A stretch of DNA of 64,000 nt from Achromobacter xylosoxidans A8 (lineage in GTDB: Bacteria; Pseudomonadota; Gammaproteobacteria; Burkholderiales; Burkholderiaceae_B), in the NCBI RefSeq assembly GCF_000165835.1, contig NC_014640.1:4774001-4838000 (forward strand). The letters are read 5' to 3'. Shown here piece after piece: positions 1 to 7,961 of this stretch (position 1 is its first letter; every line of letters starts with the position of its first letter). The notes under the pieces are model-generated. The model was not told the origin of the DNA. It ran no database searches and worked only from the letters and a program-made list of their open reading frames with translations. The translations under genes were made by a program, and so were the position numbers.

Positions 1-1328
1 GTATTGGACGGCAGGCCCACGCGCTCGATCAGCCGCGCGGCGTGGGCGCGGCGCGACTCTTTGTCCATGCCGGCGCGCAGGGAGGCCAATCCTTCGTCCA
101 GGATGTCGCCCACGCGCATGCGCGGGTCGAGCGAGGCATATGGGTCCTGGAAGATGATCTGAATGTCCTGTCTCAGGCGCTGCAGCGTGCGCCGGTCCGC
201 GGACAACAAATCGTGCCCCTGCAGCATCGCGCGGCCCGATACGTGCGCGCCATCGATCAGGCGCAGCAGCGCCTTGCCCGTGGTGGTCTTGCCGCAGCCG
301 GACTCGCCCAGCAGGGCCAGCGTTTCACCTGCCTTCAGCGTAAAGGCCACGCCGTCCACGGCCTTGACCCAGGACGCGATACGGCGCAGCGGCCCCTTGC
401 GCACGGGGTAATGGACCTTCAGGTCCTGCACGTCCAGCACCACGCTGGCGTCGCGCGTCTTGGGGCTCCCGGCCATGCGGGCGTCGTCGCGCGCCATGGC
501 CTCGCGGCCGCTTTCGGTCAACGGCGTGCCGCGCTTTTCAAACGTGGGAATCGCTTCGAACAGCTGCCGCGCATAGGGGTGCTTGGGCGCGCGAAAGAAC
601 TCCTCGGCGTCGGCGCTTTCAACAATCTCGCCGCCGCGCATCAGCGCCACGTGATGGGCGACGTTCTTCACCACCGCGAGGTCGTGCGTGATCAGCAGCA
701 CCGCCATGCCCATTTCCCGCTGGATGTCGGCCAGCAGGTCCAGCACCTGCGCCTGCACCGTGACGTCCAGCGCCGTGGTGGGCTCGTCCGCGATCAGCAG
801 GACGGGTTCGGCCGCCAGCGCAATGGCGATCATGACGCGCTGCTTCTGCCCACCCGAGAACTGGAAGGGATAGTCGTCGATGCGCCGCTCGGGCTCGGGG
901 ATGCCTACCCGCCGCAGCCAGTCCACGGCGCGGGCGCGCGCCGCGGCGCCGCGCAGGGGCGTGTGGGCAATCAGGGTCTCGATGATCTGGTCGCCCACCC
1001 GCATGACCGGATTCAGACTGGTGGACGGCTCCTGGAAGATGATGCCGATGCGCCCGCCGCGCACGCCGCGCATGGCGCTTTCCGGCAGACGGTTCAGGTC
1101 TTCGCCGTCCAGGTCGATCTGCCCACCCACGATGCGTCCGGCGTCGGGCAGCAGGCGCAACAGCGCCAGCGCCGTCATGCTTTTGCCGCAACCCGATTCG
1201 CCGACCAGCGCGAAGGTCTCCCGCCTGGAGATCGCCAGATGCAAGCGCTTGACCGCATGCGTCATGCCGCTTTCACCGGCGATGTCCACGTACAGGCCAT
1301 GTACGTCGAGCAAAGGAGCCTGGCTCAT
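1..1328 (-). CDS. Oligopeptide ABC transporter ATPase, two fused ATP-binding domains (partial)
   Basis: Energises import of (oligo)peptides by the two permeases encoded just upstream. The gene starts at 1328 and runs off the left edge after about 442 codons, so the end of the second ATPase domain is missing. First ABC domain: Walker A GESGCGKS at residues 43-50, signature FSGGQKQR at 157-164, Walker B LLIADEP at 177-183. A second Walker A, GESGCGKT, appears near residue 345, followed by the Q-loop FQDPYASLDP. Two ABC domains in one chain is the YejF/GsiA arrangement. Its ATG overlaps the permease stop in an ATGA, which indicates translational coupling. The family is certain; the substrate (peptide versus another small molecule) is inferred from the operon. 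Confidence 0.93.
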   Translation of the reverse strand, partial: MSQAPLLDVHGLYVDIAGESGMTHAVKRLHLAISRRETFALVGESGCGKSMTALALLRLLPDAGRIVGGQIDLDGEDLNRLPESAMRGVRGGRIGIIFQEPSTSLNPVMRVGDQIIETLIAHTPLRGAAARARAVDWLRRVGIPEPERRIDDYPFQFSGGQKQRVMIAIALAAEPVLLIADEPTTALDVTVQAQVLDLLADIQREMGMAVLLITHDLAVVKNVAHHVALMRGGEIVESADAEEFFRAPKHPYARQLFEAIPTFEKRGTPLTESGREAMARDDARMAGSPKTRDASVVLDVQDLKVHYPVRKGPLRRIASWVKAVDGVAFTLKAGETLALLGESGCGKTTTGKALLRLIDGAHVSGRAMLQGHDLLSADRRTLQRLRQDIQIIFQDPYASLDPRMRVGDILDEGLASLRAGMDKESRRAHAARLIERVGLPSN

Positions 1329-2833
1329 GGGGCATCTCCCGGACGGGACTGGCGCGTATCGGTGGCCAGCGCCGTGCGCGGCGCCCGGCCGAACAGGCCG
1401 AAGCGCGCCATGCGGCCCGGCTTGTAGCGCCGCGTGCGCGGATCGAAGGCGTCGCGCACCGCGTCGGCGAACAGGTTGGCCGCCAGCACCAGCGCCAGCA
1501 TAAAGACGAATGCGGTCATCAGGTTCCACCAGATCATGGGGTCGCGGGACATTTCCAGCCGCGCGCCGTCGATCATGGAACCGAAGGAATTCATGCTGGG
1601 ATCCACGCCTATGCCCAGATAGGACAGCACCGCCTCGTACAGGACCAGGCCGGAGAATTCCAGCACCACGGTGATCAGGACCAGGTGCGCCACGTTGGGC
1701 AGCAAATGGCGGGTCATGATGCGCCAGTGCGACACGCCGAAGGCCCGCGCCGCCTGCACGTATTCCAATTCGCGCAGCTTGAGGGTTTCGGCGCGCAGCA
1801 GTCGGCACAGCCCGGCCCAGCCGGTAAAGCCCAGGATCATGCAGAGCAGGAACAGCCGCAGGTCGGCGCGCGCGGCCGAAGTGTCGAACAGATCCGCGTG
1901 GTTGTCGATGTACACCTGCATCATCAGCGCGCAGGCGGCCACCAGCAGCACGCCCGGAATCGAGGTGATGGTGGTGTAGAGATACTGGATGCCGTCGTCG
2001 ACCTTGCCCTTGAAGTAGCCGGCGGCGATGCCGAAGACGATGGCCGGCGGCAACATCGCGATGGTGGTGAGGCTGCCGATGACCAGCGCCGTGCGGATGC
2101 TCTTGAGCGCCTGCCACAGCACGTCGTTGCCGATGCGGTCGGTGCCCAGCGCGTGATAGCCGCTGGACAGGCCGGCCAAGGCGCCCGCCGTCAGGCACAG
2201 CAGCGTGAAGGTGACGGCCATGGCGCGCCAGGGCACTTCCGAATAGCCGCCCTGCGGATCCCCGGCGGCAAGCCGGGCCGCGCGCCGCCTGGCCAGGCCG
2301 GCGTACATCAGCCCGATCACGGCGGCGGACACCGCCAGCCCCGCGGCCAGGCCCAGCCCGAGCCGCTGGGCCACATCCCCCAGGTGATCGCGGTCGGGAT
2401 CCTGCAGGTGGACGCCCGCGCCGCGCAGGCGGGGAAAGTCGCGCACCGGCTTGTCATTGACGAGCATGGTTTCCTTGGTGAACTGCCGTACCGCCAAGGG
2501 CTCGGAATAGGTTTTTTCCGGCGTGGTCAGCACGGACCCCGTGAGCAGGCCGTCCAGCGCCGAGCGCACCGCGGGCGCATAGGCCGGCGGCGCGTCGGCG
2601 GCGGCGCCCGGCGCCGGCGGCAGCAGCGGCCGGTAATGCACCGAGTCCAGCAGGCCCACCACCACGAAGGCGGCCAGAATCACGGCCGAACACATGGCCG
2701 GCGTGTCGCGCGCCACGCGCGCCCAGGTTGCGCGCAGGTTCGGGCTGCGGCGCACGTGCCAGACATAGGCCAGCGCGCCCAGCACCATGAGCCAAAGCGC
2801 GATATCGGTCCAGAGAAAGACGAACATGGGCAT
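1325..2833 (-). CDS. Peptide ABC transporter permease, YejE/OppC-like, with large insert
   Basis: Inner-membrane permease of the importer, 502 aa. The family norm is about 300-340 aa. An N-terminal membrane helix starts the protein, a second helix lies near residue 50, and then an extra segment of roughly 150 residues with further hydrophobic stretches precedes the conserved permease core. The core shows the EAA-type loop (residues AARAFGVSHW followed by HLLPN) that docks on the ATPase. The open frame extends much further upstream, but that extension lies over the previous permease in another frame. ATG 2833 sits 5 nt after that gene's stop and was chosen. The insert is not something I recognise. 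Confidence 0.88.
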   Translation of the reverse strand: MPMFVFLWTDIALWLMVLGALAYVWHVRRSPNLRATWARVARDTPAMCSAVILAAFVVVGLLDSVHYRPLLPPAPGAAADAPPAYAPAVRSALDGLLTGSVLTTPEKTYSEPLAVRQFTKETMLVNDKPVRDFPRLRGAGVHLQDPDRDHLGDVAQRLGLGLAAGLAVSAAVIGLMYAGLARRRAARLAAGDPQGGYSEVPWRAMAVTFTLLCLTAGALAGLSSGYHALGTDRIGNDVLWQALKSIRTALVIGSLTTIAMLPPAIVFGIAAGYFKGKVDDGIQYLYTTITSIPGVLLVAACALMMQVYIDNHADLFDTSAARADLRLFLLCMILGFTGWAGLCRLLRAETLKLRELEYVQAARAFGVSHWRIMTRHLLPNVAHLVLITVVLEFSGLVLYEAVLSYLGIGVDPSMNSFGSMIDGARLEMSRDPMIWWNLMTAFVFMLALVLAANLFADAVRDAFDPRTRRYKPGRMARFGLFGRAPRTALATDTRQSRPGDAP

Positions 2834-2838
2834 GGCGG

Positions 2839-3816
2839 CTACTCGAATCGGACGCGGGGGTCGGCCAGCGTGTAGGAAATGTCGGCCAGGATCAGCCCCA
2901 CGATATAGAGCGCGGCGCCCAGGAACACCATGGCCCGCACGATGGAGAAGTCCTGCGCGTTGATGGCGTCGATGGTGTAGCTGCCCAGGCCCGGAATGCC
3001 GAAGAAGGACTCCGCGATCAGGCTGCCCATGAACAGCAGCGGCAAGGCCGCCACCGTGCTGGTCAGGATGGGCAGCATGGCGTTGCGCAGCACGTGGCGG
3101 AACAGCACGATGCGTTCGGCCAGCCCCTTGGAGCGCGCGGTGCGCACATAGTCCTTGCCGGTCTCTTCCAGGAACAGGGTGCGGTAGAAGCGCGCCTCCG
3201 GCCCCAGCCGCGACACGATTGCGACCAGCACCGGCAGCGCCAGGAACTTGACCACGTCCAGCCCGCCCGAAAAACCCGAGAACGGCACCAGCCGCAGCAG
3301 CTTGGCGAAGACCCATTGGCCGGCGATGATGTAGAACAGGCTGGATATGGACAGCAGCAGCACGCAGACCACCACGCCCCAGAAGTCGAGCCGGGTGGCG
3401 CGGAAATACACCAGCGTCAGCGAAAAAACGATGCTGACGAACAGCCCCAGGAAAAAGGTAGGCACTGCCAGGGCCAGGCTAGGCCCCATGCGCGTCTTGA
3501 TCTCGCGGCCGATGTCGCGGCCGCCGTCGGAGGCGCCGAAGTCCATGACCAGCAAGGGCACCGAACGCTGATAGAACACTGTGTCGGTCAGCTGGGCCGC
3601 GCCTTCCGCCTTGGCATTGAAGAACAGCGGCTTGTCGTAGCCGCGCTCGGCCTTCCATTTTTCCACCGCGTCCTGATTGACGCGCTGCCCGCCGATGGCC
3701 AGCCGCGCCATGTCGTCGGGCGTGTTGACCGCGAAAAACAGGACGAAGGTGAAGAGGTTCACGCCGATCAGGATCAGCACGCCGTACAGCAACCGGCGGA
3801 TCACGTAGCCGATCAT
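2839..3816 (-). CDS. Peptide ABC transporter permease, YejB/OppB/DppB-like
   Basis: First of two inner-membrane permeases, 325 aa, beginning MIGYVIRRLLYGVLILIGV, the usual start of DppB/OppB proteins (cytoplasmic arginines then a long helix). The EAA loop is visible (TARSKGLAERIVLFRHVLRN), followed by FGIPGLGSY and a C-terminal DPRVRFE, all typical of BPD_transp_1 dipeptide permeases. Its ATG overlaps the stop of the binding-protein gene in an ATGA, so the two are co-translated. It pairs with the next gene to form the channel. Confidence 0.92.
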   Translation of the reverse strand: MIGYVIRRLLYGVLILIGVNLFTFVLFFAVNTPDDMARLAIGGQRVNQDAVEKWKAERGYDKPLFFNAKAEGAAQLTDTVFYQRSVPLLVMDFGASDGGRDIGREIKTRMGPSLALAVPTFFLGLFVSIVFSLTLVYFRATRLDFWGVVVCVLLLSISSLFYIIAGQWVFAKLLRLVPFSGFSGGLDVVKFLALPVLVAIVSRLGPEARFYRTLFLEETGKDYVRTARSKGLAERIVLFRHVLRNAMLPILTSTVAALPLLFMGSLIAESFFGIPGLGSYTIDAINAQDFSIVRAMVFLGAALYIVGLILADISYTLADPRVRFE

Positions 3817-6050
3817 GATTGATGCTCCTTGCCCAGGGCCGGCGTGAATGCCGTCTGGCGTTCGCGCCGCTTCAGCGCCACATACGAAGGCCAGATCGCC
3901 AGCGCCAGCAACAGCGCGAACAGGCCGATCGGCCACCACCGCGGATAGTTCCACTCGTCGATCTTCTGCTGCCGAAGGCCGGCATCGATCTTCATGTACT
4001 GCAGCGTGTTGCGGACCATCTGGGTCGGCTTGGCGTTGCCGACCCACTGCTGGTAGGCGCCGCCCGACATCGGGAAGTAGCCGAACATCCAGGGCGCGTC
4101 GCGCTGCACGATGGCGATCATTCTGGCGATGAGCTGTGCCTTTTCGGGACCGTCGTCCAGGAACTTCATCTGCTCAAAGAGGCGGTCGAACTCGGGGCTG
4201 GCGTAGTTGGCCGCGTTCTCGCCGCCGCCCTTGGCCTTGGCATTGGGGCCGTAGAGCAGGAACAGGAAGTTCTCGGCGTCGGGATAGTCGGCGTTCCAGC
4301 CCCACAGGAAGATCTGCGCCGACCCGCGCATCATCTTGTCCTGGAAGCGGTTGTAGTCGGTGGCGCGCACGTCCAGCTGCACGCCGATCTTGGCCAGTTG
4401 GCGCCGCATCCAGTCGAACTGCGGATTGGAGCCGCCACCCTGCATCGAGTCGTAATAGAGCACCAGCGGCGCGCCCGTCTTGGCGTTGCGGCCATCGGGG
4501 TAGCCGGCCTCGGCCAGCAGGCGGCGGGCCACGTCCACGGACTTGCGCACGGGCTTGCCGTCCACCAGGTCGTAGACCACGGGGTTCACGCCTTCGGGCG
4601 GTTCACGGTAGCCGAGCACGCCCGGCGGCACCGGACCGTAAGCCACCGAGGCCTGGCTGTTCTCGAACACGGCGACGTATTCTTCCCAGTCGAACGCGAT
4701 GCTGATGGCCTGGCGCAGCTTGCGGTTCTTTGCTTCCTGTTCCGGCGTGTCGCCCTTGCCCACCACCGGGTCCAGCCAGTTGAAGCCCATGTACCAGTTG
4801 GCGGTTTCGACGGTCGTCGGCAGCTTGATGCCATGCTCGCTGTACAGGCGCGCCTTGTCCTGGCTGTCGCCGGCCGCGACCAGCATGGCCACGCCATACT
4901 CGCCGCGCTCGATCTGCGGCACGTCGTAATAGCCCTGCAAGAACTTGCCGGTCAGCGGAATGGCTTCCTTTTCAACGCTGAATTCCGCGCGGTCGATGAA
5001 AGGCGTGGGCTTGCCGCAGTCGGCCAGCAGGCCGGCGGCCGCGTCGCCGGGCTCGCCTTCGCAGGGATAGGGCTCGCCATGGAAATTGGGATTGCGGCCC
5101 AGCACGTGGCGGCGGTTCTGCAGCGACTCCACCAGCATGTACGGACCGGTGCCCACCGGCCAGGTGTTGAACGACAGGTCGTGCGCCCCCATGCCGGGCT
5201 GGCTGTAGAAGCGGTCGGCTTCCCAAGGAATCGGCGCGGTGAAGGTCATGGCCAGCCAGTACTTGAACTGCGGATACTTGCCGTTGACGCGGATGCGCAG
5301 CGTGTGCGGATCCAGCGCCTGCACGCCCGTGAAGCCGTCGGCCTCGCGCAGGTCCAGCCAAGGCGGCGCGCCGGCCCCGCCCGGCATGTCCCGCCGCAGC
5401 GCCTGGTCGCGCTGGCGCAGCCGGTCGGCGTATTCCTTCAGGCCGGCCACATGCTCGGTCATCAGGCTGGAAATCGGCGACACCACGCGCGGGCTGACCA
5501 GGCGACGGAAGGCGTAGACGTAATCGTCGGCCGTCAGTTCGCGCGTGCCGGTGCGGGGGAAGTCGGGAATGTAGAACTTGTCGTCCAGTTCGCCTGCGGC
5601 CAGCGGAAAGTAGTCGTAGCTGCCGTCGGTCTTGCGGGCGAAGGCCGGATGCGGCGCGTAGCGCGCGCCGGGCCGGATCTTGATGTCGTAAACGCTTTGC
5701 GCGATCTGCTCGCCCGGGGTGTCGGCGGGCAGCGTGTTGCCCTGCGCGTCGAGGTAGACGGGCGGGTCGATGGACGCCGCCGCGCGCGGCACCAGTTCGT
5801 AGGGCCGCTTCAGATAGTGGTAGCCGTACAGCGTCTCATAGATGTTGTACGTATAAGGGGTTTCGTCGCCGGAATAAGAGCTGGCCGGGTCCAGATACTT
5901 CGGCGAGCGCTTGACGAAGGCGGAAAACAGCGTGTTCTGGCTTTCGGCGCCGGACGGATACGGGCTGTTGATGGGGCTTTCTTGCGAGCAGCCCGCCAAC
6001 GCCAGCGACAGCAGCATGGCCGCCGCCCAGAGCCGCTTCAATGCACGCAT
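3813..6050 (-). CDS. Peptide-binding lipoprotein (SBP_bac_5) with extra C-terminal membrane anchor
   Basis: Extracytoplasmic solute-binding protein of family 5, 745 aa, which captures the substrate for the importer. A lipoprotein signal ends in the lipobox LAGC (Cys21). The body contains the family 5 features, for example YTYNIYETLYGYHYLKRP near the N-terminus and later NRKLRQAISIAFDWEEYV. Unusually, the C-terminus carries a clear membrane helix, roughly residues 708-728 (WWPIGLFALLLALAIWPSYV), followed by basic residues. Standard binding proteins have no such helix, so this one may be anchored at both ends. First gene of a four-gene operon (binding protein, permease, permease, ATPase) with ATGA or near-contiguous junctions. 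Confidence 0.92.
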   Translation of the reverse strand: MRALKRLWAAAMLLSLALAGCSQESPINSPYPSGAESQNTLFSAFVKRSPKYLDPASSYSGDETPYTYNIYETLYGYHYLKRPYELVPRAAASIDPPVYLDAQGNTLPADTPGEQIAQSVYDIKIRPGARYAPHPAFARKTDGSYDYFPLAAGELDDKFYIPDFPRTGTRELTADDYVYAFRRLVSPRVVSPISSLMTEHVAGLKEYADRLRQRDQALRRDMPGGAGAPPWLDLREADGFTGVQALDPHTLRIRVNGKYPQFKYWLAMTFTAPIPWEADRFYSQPGMGAHDLSFNTWPVGTGPYMLVESLQNRRHVLGRNPNFHGEPYPCEGEPGDAAAGLLADCGKPTPFIDRAEFSVEKEAIPLTGKFLQGYYDVPQIERGEYGVAMLVAAGDSQDKARLYSEHGIKLPTTVETANWYMGFNWLDPVVGKGDTPEQEAKNRKLRQAISIAFDWEEYVAVFENSQASVAYGPVPPGVLGYREPPEGVNPVVYDLVDGKPVRKSVDVARRLLAEAGYPDGRNAKTGAPLVLYYDSMQGGGSNPQFDWMRRQLAKIGVQLDVRATDYNRFQDKMMRGSAQIFLWGWNADYPDAENFLFLLYGPNAKAKGGGENAANYASPEFDRLFEQMKFLDDGPEKAQLIARMIAIVQRDAPWMFGYFPMSGGAYQQWVGNAKPTQMVRNTLQYMKIDAGLRQQKIDEWNYPRWWPIGLFALLLALAIWPSYVALKRRERQTAFTPALGKEHQS

Positions 6051-6171
6051 GGAAACCTTCCCTTCGAATCGTTGCGACAGAGGATAGCAAACACGGGCCG
6101 GGGGCCATACCCAGGCATCCCCCAGGGCCGCTTGCGCGCACGAGCGGCTGCGCGGCCCAGCCCCCGCGGCC

Positions 6172-6831
6172 TCAGCCGCACTGGCGCTGCCGCCAGCAGT
6201 CGTAGCGCCACTTCCAGGGTTGCATGGCGCCGGGCTGCGCCCACAGGCCGCGCCCGGCCGCCTTGGCCTGGCGCTGCAGGTCCGGCATGGCCTTGTCGCG
6301 CAGGTAGTCGCCCTGGCGCGCGGTGTAGGCCCAGGCGTAGCCGGCTTCCACTTGCAGGCGGTTGGCCGAGAGGCCGTCGTCCAGGATCAGGGCGCAGACT
6401 TCCCGGCCGTACTGGTCCTTCTCGTAGCACTGCGCGGTGAGCGTCTTGCCGGCGACCAGGCTGGCCAGGTTCTTGCGCGCGGCCTCGGCATAGGGCTGCC
6501 CGGGCTGGTCGGATCCATGGCCTTCCTCGGGCGCGTCGATGCTGTCCATGCGGATACGGTGCTGGCCGTCGGGCGCGCGCAGGGTCACGGTATCGCCATC
6601 GGCCACGTTCACGATCGTGCCCGTGAGCGTGTAGCTGCCCTGCGGGATGTCGCCAGCCAACGTCGCGCCCGGCCGGCCCTGGGTTGAGGAAGTCGGACGT
6701 TCGGTCCGGTCCTGGCCCTGCTTCCCCGAAGGCTGCAGCCAATTGACGATGGCGCCCGCCGCCGCAAGTATCAGGGCGACGATCAGGGCGGTCAGCTTGC
6801 TGCCGCCGCGAAAGTTAGGTTTGCCACGCAC
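6172..6831 (-). CDS. Membrane-anchored or secreted SNase-like thermonuclease
   Basis: Staphylococcal-nuclease-fold protein, about 219 aa. A hydrophobic segment near the N-terminus (LTALIVALILAAAGAIV) acts as signal anchor, then a Gln/Ser/Thr-rich linker. The SNase core follows: GTIVNVADGDTVTL, IRMDSIDAPE (catalytic Arg and Ca-binding Asp) and YGREVCA (second catalytic Arg). A nuclease acting on nucleic acid outside the cytoplasm is the likely role. The frame is open back to an ATG at 6924, but that would overlap corA by 31 nt. The GTG at 6831 has GGAG eight bases upstream and was preferred. The start is the main uncertainty. Confidence 0.82.
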   Translation of the reverse strand: MRGKPNFRGGSKLTALIVALILAAAGAIVNWLQPSGKQGQDRTERPTSSTQGRPGATLAGDIPQGSYTLTGTIVNVADGDTVTLRAPDGQHRIRMDSIDAPEEGHGSDQPGQPYAEAARKNLASLVAGKTLTAQCYEKDQYGREVCALILDDGLSANRLQVEAGYAWAYTARQGDYLRDKAMPDLQRQAKAAGRGLWAQPGAMQPWKWRYDCWRQRQCG

Positions 6832-6893
6832 CGCCAGCGCTCCAGGTAGGAAAACGCAGGCAGTTTGCCATAAAGGCAGCGCGCAAAGCCGTG

Positions 6894-7898
6894 CTACAAC
6901 CAGCCCGACTTGCGGAAGCGCCAATACAGGACCGAACAGATCGAGATAATGACGCCCAGCGTGACGGGATAGCCCCAGGGCGATTTCAGTTCGGGCATGA
7001 ATTCGAAGTTCATGCCGTAGATGCCGGCGATGGCGGTGGGCACCGCCAGGATGGCGGCCCAGGAGGCCAGCTTGCGGGTGGTGTCGTTCTGCGCCGCCTG
7101 GCCTATCATCAGGCTGGCTTCAAAGGCGAAGGCCAGGGATTCGCGCAGCGAGTTGAACAGTTCGTCCACGCGCAGCACGCGGTCGGCCACTTCGCCAAAA
7201 TACGGACGGGCATGCTCGTCCACCGCCGACATCTCGACCCGCGCCAGGCGGCGGCAGATCTCGGCCAGCGGCGACACCACGGTGTGGATGCGCAGCAGGT
7301 CGCGGCGCTGGCGGTACAGCCTGCGGATGTCCGAGTCCTTGGCGCCGCGGATCAGCAGCTTCTGTTCGGCGCCTTCGACCACGGATTCGATCTTGCCGGC
7401 CGCCGCGACGTAGCGGTCCACCAGCCAATCCAGCAGTTCCGAAGCCACATAGTCGCTGCCGCGCTTGAGCAGGTCGGGCGACGCTTCAAGACGTTCGCGC
7501 AAGGGGCTGTGGCCGGCGGTGGCGCCGCGCCGCACCGTCACCAGGAAGCCGTCGCCGATGAGGAACTGGGTCTCGCCGAAGATGGGGCGCTCGGCCTCGA
7601 CTTCCACCGTGATGGCGACGATGAGGATCATGTTGCCATAGTCGATGATCTTCGGCCGCCGGTGGGACTCCAGCATTTCTTCCTGGTTCTTGTCGCAGGC
7701 GCCGAGCTCACTGGCGACCTTGGCCAGCATTTCCGGGCGCGGATTGCGCAGGCCGATCCACAGCATGCCGTGGTCCTGGCTGACGTACTGGGCGACTTCA
7801 TCGATCGGGACCTCGCGGTCCCGCCGGCCGTTCACGTAGGCGATCGATGCGACGACTTCTCTCTTCGAGTCGTCGGCGGCATGTTCTTCAGTAGCCAT
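6894..7898 (-). CDS. corA: CorA-family divalent cation transporter
   Basis: Mg2+/Co2+ channel, 334 aa from the ATG at 7898, which has AAAGGG at good spacing; a GTG six bases earlier has none. The long cytoplasmic N-terminal domain (about 270 aa) is followed by two membrane helices at the C-terminus. The signature GMN motif sits in GIYGMNFEFMPE between the helices, and the chain ends in short basic residues after the second helix. This matches CorA pentameric channels; ZntB would be the alternative within the superfamily. No Mg-sensing leader was recognised upstream, where only about 60 nt separate it from the helicase gene. Confidence 0.9.
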   Translation of the reverse strand: MATEEHAADDSKREVVASIAYVNGRRDREVPIDEVAQYVSQDHGMLWIGLRNPRPEMLAKVASELGACDKNQEEMLESHRRPKIIDYGNMILIVAITVEVEAERPIFGETQFLIGDGFLVTVRRGATAGHSPLRERLEASPDLLKRGSDYVASELLDWLVDRYVAAAGKIESVVEGAEQKLLIRGAKDSDIRRLYRQRRDLLRIHTVVSPLAEICRRLARVEMSAVDEHARPYFGEVADRVLRVDELFNSLRESLAFAFEASLMIGQAAQNDTTRKLASWAAILAVPTAIAGIYGMNFEFMPELKSPWGYPVTLGVIISICSVLYWRFRKSGWL

Positions 7899-7961
7899 AA
7901 ACACCCTTTAGCAATGCGATCCCTGCCGGACAGCTTATATATCGGCCGATGATAGCCCAGC

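Noticed and set aside
42..1427. 461-codon plus-strand open frame opposite the ATPase gene
   Set aside because: The minus strand carries complete Walker and signature motifs here; the plus-strand translation is low-complexity Gln/His/Arg-rich and arises from high-GC codon bias.
6832..6924. Longer N-terminus of the SNase-like protein from ATG 6924
   Set aside because: It would overlap corA by 31 nt and add residues before the signal anchor; GTG 6831 has a better ribosome-binding site.
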